Made by a program: the position numbers and the translations under genes. A stretch of 64,000 bases of DNA from positions 21,727,813 through 21,791,812 of the forward strand of contig CM036759.1 in NCBI GenBank assembly GCA_020796225.1, read 5' to 3'. Source of the stretch: Arion vulgaris. Its lineage: Eukaryota > Mollusca > Gastropoda > Stylommatophora > Arionidae. The notes under the pieces were generated by a model. It was not told the origin of the DNA, did not search any database, and saw nothing but the letters and a program-made list of their open reading frames with translations. This document shows positions 59,101 to 64,000 of this stretch, piece by piece; within the stretch, counting starts at the first letter, position 1; the number at the start of each line of letters is the position of its first letter.

Positions 59101-61659
59101 TACCGGAGATTGAATCCGGGTCTCCCACAAGAGAGTCACCGCTCTTATCCATTCGACCAGATGTCCACTTGAAATATATGACTAAAATTGTTAATACGAA
59201 TATCAACATATCATAATATCGATTATCGGCAATTGATATATCGATATATTGATAATATAAACCAGTGCTGTCCACCTTTTTAATATATTTTGGTACGCAT
59301 CTCTGATTGATTATTATATCGCGGTGAGGAAGTCATGTGATGATTGAAATACTACTACATGCAATAGTAATAATGGCAATGGTAATACCAATAATAATAA
59401 TAATTTCTCTTATACCGTTATACACTATATAGAGCTTGAAATAATTTCTCCACACCGCTCTATCCTGAGGAAATCTCCTCCATGAAATTGAGACCGGTAT
59501 CTCTTGCCTCTCTCAGCAAAGTTCGTTTCAGGGTCTCTATTTCACTTTCTTTCTTGAACCTTTGCATACCACTTCATTGCCTGCTTTGATATTCTGTGAT
59601 CATTTTTCTTCAATATGTATCAAACATGTTTCTCCATTATAAAAACAATTAATGGGATATTAATCCTTTGAGTAGGAGTTTAGACACATTCAACTTCAAA
59701 GCTGAAGACGCTGAGTCAGATATTTCAAACATTTTAGCAGACAGCCATTGCTTTCTGAAGAGGGTCAACATCTTGATTGAAAATCACGACTAAAAATATT
59801 TGCCACCGGAAACCCTGTGATGGTGATTAAATGATTGTCGAGGAATAGACCGAGTACAACCAGGCCAGATGCCACTTCTACAATATATAAATACATTGTC
59901 ACTCTTTATCTCTGTTTTTACATAGAATCAATATTTGAATAGATGGCAATCTTCTTTTCGAATTAAATTGAAGTAGGAGGGAAGTATTTAACTCTATGCG
60001 CTTCGTAGATCAGTCTTTGTCGCCTCAAGGCTGACTGGAGGTCCATCTGCTGGATGAAAATCGACTACGCCAAATGATCAAGCCCCAGAGCTCTAAATGG
60101 TACTGAACGATGTTAACGTTAACAAACCATTATTGGCTGATGTTTATTTCTCAACAAGAATCTCTATCTGAAAAGACATCGGTAGAATATGATCGGACTA
60201 GATATCCATTTTTTGTCAGCGCAAATTAACGGAGATAATGAGGGAGAGAAGATTTTGGAACATTGCTCTTTGGCATGGTGAGAGTCAGCATTTTGAGTTT
60301 TGAAGGAACATTTGAGCTTGTTGCATCTGTGATTGAATTTCATAGTTATTCTTCCGTTTGCTGAAAAATGCACCGGTATGTGATGATTTTACTTCATAGA
60401 GAGCGATTGCGATGGAGATTTGTAATCTTTCTCTCTAAGCATTTCTTCTGATTTGTCATTTTGATTCTATGTTGTTTTTACACAACAAACATCTTGACTT
60501 TGTCGTGTTCTTCTGTTAAACTGTTGATAAGTGCAACTGGCTTAATTTATCTTTATGTTTTATTTCCTTTTCAGGGATGTAATCCATTCTACTTACTTCA
60601 GAGAAGATTTGTAGCATTCTCACATCCCGTCTTTTTCTTCGTTGACTGCATTGGAATCGGTATTACCTATGGTCTGATTGCAAAAGTTGCCAAAGAACAT
60701 GCAACAGAAAAGAACAACCGTGTACAACAGATTAACGCAACAATTGCCAACAACGCTAAGCTCACAAAACAGAAATATATAGCAAGTAATTGCAACAAAT
60801 TTGAAGTAGACACTGTACCAAAATTTAACAATGCAATGAAGGTATATGGAAAAAACTAACATATTATCTGTAGAATTGATTTCGCCTCTATCCGATTTGA
60901 ACCAAGTAGAAACAGATACCATAGACATCCAATCGGTTATGAAGAATGAAAATATCAGGATAAATAGAGAAACTATAAACTACATTAAAAACAACATACC
61001 AGCTAATAAAATTATTAGTTAAAGTAGAAGGACCGTGTATAATCACAAACGAGTTAAATAAAGCACTTCCTAGTTTTGCAAATGACAAAGACAACGATAA
61101 TCGAAACGAGATCTCTCTGAACAAATACACACAGAGCGATGACCGTGATAAAGAAAACAATGAAACTGCAACCATGCTAAAAAATAACGAGGACACATTT
61201 TTGGAAGATACTATAAGGCGTGCTGATAATAATAATGTAGAGATCAATATGCAAAACAGTGACATTCTTTCTCATGAGATTTGTCAAATTAATGGACAAG
61301 CTCACCAGGAAATCAATATAAGCACAACTTCACAAAACATAAATTTAGAAGTTGTAAATACAGCAAATCAACAGCAGCAGAACCAGGTAAGCCCATGGAA
61401 CCTAGCATCTTTGAAATGGATGAAACAAATGTTTCTGGTCTTTGGTTTGTTCTTTATATGCTGGACACCAACAATGGTCTGCATATTCATGTCTGTCTCA
61501 TTCGAGCCGAGTCATAGAGTGGTTTATATTCTGTCTATGTTTGGAATGTCTAACTCTGCAGTCAATTTCTTTGTTTATTCTCTCTACAATAAGACATTTA
61601 GATCAGCTATTTGTAGAATGCTAAGTCGATGCCGGACAAGAAATTGTAATTCCGCATAA
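52820..61659 (+). CDS. Class A (rhodopsin-like) GPCR, five coding exons
   Basis: Seven-transmembrane G-protein-coupled receptor of the plasma membrane; ligand unknown. Predicted coding exons are 52820-53080, 55202-55309, 58410-58628, 60575-60841 and 61003-61659, about 503 residues, with phase-0 junctions throughout. Visible landmarks, in predicted numbering: N-glycosylation sequons at 17, 24 and 29; GNTVTL with the TM1 Asn at 69; SLASAD with the TM2 Asp at 98; Trp121 in the first extracellular loop; Cys124 followed 25 residues later by Arg149 of DRY; Trp176 in TM4; Cys198 in the second extracellular loop; CWTP at 438-441 in TM6; NFFVY at 473-477 in TM7. The third intracellular loop is very long (about 190 residues) and rich in Asn, Asp and Glu. 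Established knowledge: this set of motifs defines class A. The subfamily is not recognisable to me; an amine or peptide receptor is possible. Odd points: the TM7 Pro is replaced by Phe, and the last junction is doubtful. Confidence 0.88.
53860..53899 (+). mobile_element. Possible Helitron 3' terminus in GPCR intron 1
   Basis: AATCCGAGCGAAGCCGGGTT folds into a hairpin, and 4 nt later comes TAGCTAG then T. Helitrons end in a hairpin shortly before CTRR and insert between A and T. The 5' end was not found. Confidence 0.4.
54425..54830 (+). mobile_element. LINE-A relative in GPCR intron 1
   Basis: TYGCESWTITQTLKK, a stop, then ETECYRKIIRTSWTKK and further broken frames to GTTATGAAAGCGAC. Part of the segment that is duplicated at 56280-56560. 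Confidence 0.65.
55202..55309 (+). CDS. GPCR exon 2: TM2
   Basis: A 36-codon exon between a TTTTAG acceptor and a TCT|GTAAGT donor, phase 0 at both ends. It reads NKYIMSLASADQMTG at its start, the TM2 pattern with its central Asp, and ends in DLWAS, supplying the Trp that normally precedes the TM3 Cys. It fits exactly between exon 1 (ends in TM1/ICL1) and exon 3 (starts at the TM3 Cys). A decayed copy lies near 56817-56890. Confidence 0.85.
55500..55745 (-). mobile_element. LINE-B 3' region inside GPCR intron 2
   Basis: Reverse-strand match to the LINE-B 3' part (ATGTAGGTGCTCAGTATTCC, GCATGCTGATGG, TCATCCAACAGAGGATCGC). The tail is no longer clear. It separates the good exon-2 segment from its decayed duplicate. 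Confidence 0.65.
55770..55968 (+). mobile_element. SINE S6 in GPCR intron 2
   Basis: Forward copy with head CGCCTGCCCAGCGTGTTCGT, B box GGGTTCAACTCC, the same body and an A-rich tail. It carries a short internal duplication (ACCGAGCCGA twice). Confidence 0.8.
55990..56980 (+). pseudogene. Duplicated segment, decayed copy with broken GPCR exon 2
   Basis: About 30% shorter than the good copy because bases are missing throughout. The exon-2 equivalent (about 56817-56890) keeps GGGAATGAACATGATA but has lost its frame and donor. Confidence 0.75.
57090..57295. repeat. GTA/GCA trinucleotide-rich tract
   Basis: Imperfect GTAGTA/GCAGCA repeats. Gives Val/Ala- or Leu-rich frames on the two strands that are not genes. 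Confidence 0.85.
57339..57471. repeat. 51-bp inverted repeat with 31-bp loop
   Basis: The left arm contains AAGTATGTATGGTATCACAT and the right arm (57421-57471) its complement ATGGGATACCATACATACTT, with a few mismatches. Part of the right arm and following sequence resemble 26430-26530, so a dispersed repeat is involved. Confidence 0.85.
58080..58312 (-). mobile_element. SINE S1, decayed, in GPCR intron 2
   Basis: Scattered matches to S1 (ATTGCTTGGTTACTCTCCGC, AAACTGCTTAACCC) but the B box is mutated (GGTTTGAATTTC inverted). Confidence 0.55.
58410..58628 (+). CDS. GPCR exon 3: TM3, ICL2 and TM4
   Basis: 73 codons between TTTTTCCCCAG and AAG|GTATTG, phase 0. The first codon is the conserved extracellular TM3 Cys, and DRY follows with Arg exactly 25 residues later. 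After the second intracellular loop (HPFIHMRHVTSRR), TM4 has Trp and a Pro near its end. Nothing looks broken. Confidence 0.9.
59040..59175 (-). mobile_element. tRNA-Arg-like SINE head or tRNA pseudogene (S8)
   Basis: On the reverse strand CTGGTCGAATGGATAAGAGC resembles a D arm and CCGGATTCAATCTCCGG forms a perfect 5-bp T arm with a 7-nt loop. The anticodon arm does not form a normal 7-nt loop, so a working tRNA is unlikely. Confidence 0.5.
59392..59565 (-). mobile_element. LINE-G 3' end in GPCR intron 3
   Basis: Same C-terminal region with a small deletion (CTATCCTGAGGAAATCTCC) and an AATAATAATAAT tail. Confidence 0.7.
59566..60574. other. GPCR intron 3, nothing else seen
   Basis: No coding exon or known repeat between the LINE-G fragment and exon 4. 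Confidence 0.5.
60575..60841 (+). CDS. GPCR exon 4: ECL2, TM5 and start of ICL3
   Basis: 89 codons after a TTTCCTTTTCAG acceptor, phase 0. Begins GCNPF, giving the ECL2 Cys expected to pair with the TM3 Cys. TM5 follows (FSHPVFFFVDCIGIGITYG), then a basic/polar start of the third intracellular loop. The proposed end is AAG|GTATAT at 60841. Beyond it the same frame stops within four codons. Confidence 0.8.
61003..61659 (+). CDS. GPCR exon 5: rest of ICL3, TM6, TM7, short C-tail
   Basis: 218 codons plus a TAA stop. The first ~135 residues are loop sequence rich in Asn, Asp, Glu and Gln, with a QQQQ run. TM6 holds CWTP; TM7 ends in SNSAVNFFVYSLYNKTFRSA, where class A normally has NPxxY. The C-tail is short and Arg/Cys rich. 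The proposed acceptor CATACCAG at 61002 keeps phase 0 but lacks a pyrimidine tract, so the exact start is uncertain. LINE-B homology begins at the stop codon. Confidence 0.8.
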   Translation, partial: LIKLLVKVEGPCIITNELNKALPSFANDKDNDNRNEISLNKYTQSDDRDKENNETATMLKNNEDTFLEDTIRRADNNNVEINMQNSDILSHEICQINGQAHQEINISTTSQNINLEVVNTANQQQQNQVSPWNLASLKWMKQMFLVFGLFFICWTPTMVCIFMSVSFEPSHRVVYILSMFGMSNSAVNFFVYSLYNKTFRSAICRMLSRCRTRNCNSA

Positions 61660-61860
61660 TCATCCAACGATTTAAGCAGTTTGGAGTTACCTGTTGTGCA
61701 AGTAGTACTGGATGCCTGAGGGGCAGGGTGAGGAGTGTGTTTAACCAGCGAACCACGGGAACCATAAGTATGCATACTCTTCTATATCTATTGGATGAGA
61801 CTGGGCATCTATTGGTTTGCAGGAGTGCAATAACGTCAGTTTAGTAACCAATAACCAGTG
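61656..61860 (+). mobile_element. LINE-B 3' end abutting the GPCR stop codon
   Basis: CGATTTAAGCAGTTTGGAGT and the following 190 bp match LINE-B 3' ends, closing in GTAACCAATAACC. Similarity starts at or a few bases before the receptor's TAA (61657-61659). Confidence 0.8.
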
Positions 61861-61874
61861 AATCAAATTATCTA

Positions 61875-62293
61875 GAACGATCACAATTTGGCATCGTATG
61901 GATGTGAAGCATGGACATTTAACAGCGCAGGGAAAAAAATATATGTGCTTTTGAATATAAGCGTTACAGAAGAGCCCTTCAACAGAGAAAAGAGCAGATA
62001 TATTTATCTAGAAAGAACGCAAATTCCAAGAAAACTGACTGAGCTACAAATAAGAAAGAGAAAATTGAAATATTTTAAACATATAAATAGACACGAAGGG
62101 TTGGAGAAGACCATCATGGCAGGAGTCATACCGGCAAAAAAAGAGGAACACCACAGTGAAGATGGATTCAGAATGTAACTGATGATTTGTGCATAACGGC
62201 TACAGAGGCGGAACAACTGATCTATGAGAGAGAAATTTCAAAAGATGGTTAGTGTAACAACATTCTGCTCAGGACAAGCTATTTGATGATGAA
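61875..62293 (+). pseudogene. LINE-A copy: RT C-terminal region
   Basis: ASYGCEAWTFNSAGKK, LQIRKRKLKYFKHINRHEGL and EDGFRM, then the CAGGACAAGC-TATTTGATGATG end. Frameshifts separate the pieces. Lies downstream of the GPCR. Confidence 0.85.
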
Positions 62294-62501
62294 CGACATA
62301 ATTAGGTTCTGGAAATGGAAAATAGGAGAAACCGTACACTCTATGAAATTGCACATGTTGTATTTTTGTTTAACTAATTTTTACGTTTATGCTTGTTCGT
62401 TTTTACGGGTCTTTTCCTATTTCTTGATGGCAGCATGGATACATTGTTATTGAGCTGGCTTATCAACTCAATCTAACCCTTATCGTTGCCAAGTACCGTT
62501 T

Positions 62502-62625
62502 CCTTCTTCTTCTTCTTCTTCGAATGCTCCATATCGACCACCTGTTAACCACTCTTTGTGATTTGTATGTGATCTACGTCTAAGAGAGATTGTACGTCGT
62601 GCCAGTTATGCGCCTATAAAGTTGT
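62502..62625 (-). mobile_element. SINE S3 3' part
   Basis: 5'-truncated reverse copy: (TTC)n, CCATATCGACCACCTGTTAA, GTGCCAGTTATGCGCCTAT. Confidence 0.75.
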
Positions 62626-62861
62626 TTCATTGAAGACATTTTATTTTGTATCTATCCATCTATTTATATCTATTTATCTATTCATCCATATATATATCCA
62701 TCTATTTATATATCCATATATCTATCTGTTTTATGCTGGCATAGTAGTTATGTACTATAAATGGCATTTTCCTATTCTAGTGATGTTAACCAGTTCACTT
62801 TTTGTAAGCATTTAAAAACGTGAGAAACATAGACACAGAAGAGGGAACAAACAAAGATGTC

Positions 62862-63395
62862 AAGACAATAATATAAAAAGCAAGGGGAACTTTATTGCAT
62901 TGAGTAAGATAGAATTCAAAGGAGATCAAAACAAACGCAAAGCTGAGAATCTTTCAATCAAATGTGAAGTCAATGCTGTTCTGTGGCTCGGAAACATGGA
63001 AGACAACAAAAGAAACCACCAAACTACAGACCTTCATAAGTAAATGTTTACGTAGAATAGAGGGACTGAAATAGTATGATAAGATTACGAACGAGGAACT
63101 CAGAGAAAGAACTAAGCAGATACCAGTGGAGAAAGAGCTAAGAAATGGGTGTTGGCAATGTATAGAACACACATTGAGAAGACCGACCGGAATCATTGCA
63201 AGACAGGCACTGTTTTTGAACCCCAAGGGAAAGAGGAGTCGTGGATAGGCCTAGACACACCTGGAGAAGAGAGATGAAGGCTGATATTAAAAGGATAGGT
63301 AGCACATGGAAAGAATTGGAAGGGATGACAGGAGAGAGGAAGAGTTGGAAGAAGTCTGTTGAATACCTGTGCTCGATTGGGAGTTGAAAGGTGGA
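62862..63395 (+). mobile_element. LINE-E copy
   Basis: QSNVKSMLFCGSETWKTTKE, TFISKCLRRI, ITNEELRERTKQI, RRPTGIIARQAL and, in another frame, MKADIKRIGSTWKELEGMTG. Broken by shifts. The longest LINE-E copy here. Confidence 0.8.
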
Positions 63396-64000
63396 AAAGA
63401 AAAACGTGAGATCTTCTCGTGATAGTATCCTTCATTTCCTGGTATTTGTTGCACTTTGTTATTTTCTAAAATACTAGTTGTCTCATTTTGTTATGTAATA
63501 AAATATAGTTATCTTTGTTAACATTGTTGTTATTATCATTTGTACATTGGCTTTGCTAGACCGCTCACTTTCAGTTTAACTGACCATGTTATTCTTAATA
63601 TTCTCATTAAAAAACCGTATCTGCATGACTTACAATCATACGTTATCTGTATGTACATATTGTCTATGATTCAATTCTATTTGGTGTTGTTAATTCTTCA
63701 TAAAAGCAGAAAGTAACATAACTTTTTATTTTGCTAACTGGAAGATTTGGCCTCTACTTTGTCGAGACACGCTTATTTAACTTAATACAATTGTAGTTTC
63801 TTAATTATAACTGGTCAAAATAACATCAAGTTAGATAACCGTTTGCTTTATACCCATTCCCATGACGATAATATATCACTACCATGTCCTTGAGAATATC
63901 ATGGATAAAGAAAATAACAAATGCTTCTGTTTTGCAACATCTTGATTTTAAAGAGTTGGCTATTAAAGAGCATAAAATCAAGGAAAATTAAAGATTTCGG
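63396..64000. other. No gene seen
   Basis: AT-rich, no feature recognised. Confidence 0.5.

Overview
The window is AT-rich animal nuclear DNA. Its exons are short and separated by kilobase introns, its SINEs carry tRNA-like RNA polymerase III heads, and it holds many 3' fragments of several non-LTR (LINE) families, Tc1/mariner and hAT elements, minisatellites and a 29-bp satellite. The repeat style suggests a mollusc or another lophotrochozoan. I cannot name the species from sequence alone. There is no sign of bacterial, viral or organellar DNA.

One clear host gene is present: a class A (rhodopsin-like) GPCR on the + strand, in five coding exons from 52820 to 61659. Exon 2 (55202-55309, TM2) is only 108 bp. 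All junctions are phase 0. Conserved landmarks fall in the right places: N in TM1, D in TM2, Cys then DRY in TM3, W in TM4, CWTP in TM6 and an NPxxY-like motif in TM7. The third intracellular loop is long and contains a frame problem. The exon-2 region has a second, decayed copy downstream.

A second possible gene set is three short + strand exons at 24.9, 37.3 and 50.1 kb. Each starts just after a splice acceptor and encodes one membrane segment followed by Leu-Lys. Two of them also share a CxxxCxxC tail. A tail exon at 28.5 kb completes the first. These look like members of an undescribed family of small single-pass membrane proteins, but the evidence is thin.

The rest is repeats. Labels used here: LINE-A (RTE-like, TGATGA tail), LINE-B and LINE-C (RT plus RNase H, 7-nt tail repeats), LINE-D to LINE-G (C-terminal RT-region fragments), and SINE S1 to S8. 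Layout: 0-9 kb LINE-A/B, S1-S3 and minisatellites; 9-11.1 kb a Tc1/IS630-like transposon split by LINE-B; 11.4-19 kb SINEs, a purine-rich tract and a hAT MITE; 19-22.5 kb satellites; 22.8-31.5 kb LINEs A, C, D, E, F, G and small exons; 32.8-34.3 kb LINE-C nested in LINE-B; 37.7-39.6 kb minisatellites; 39.6-42.2 kb LINE-D copies, one split by LINE-F; 44-45.6 kb a GC-richer repeat block; 46.2-47.5 kb a mariner; 52.8-61.7 kb the GPCR; 61.7-63.4 kb LINE fragments. Five nested insertions, several with target-site duplications, give a relative age order. LINE-F and SINE S5 share a 3' tail, which suggests a LINE/SINE partnership.
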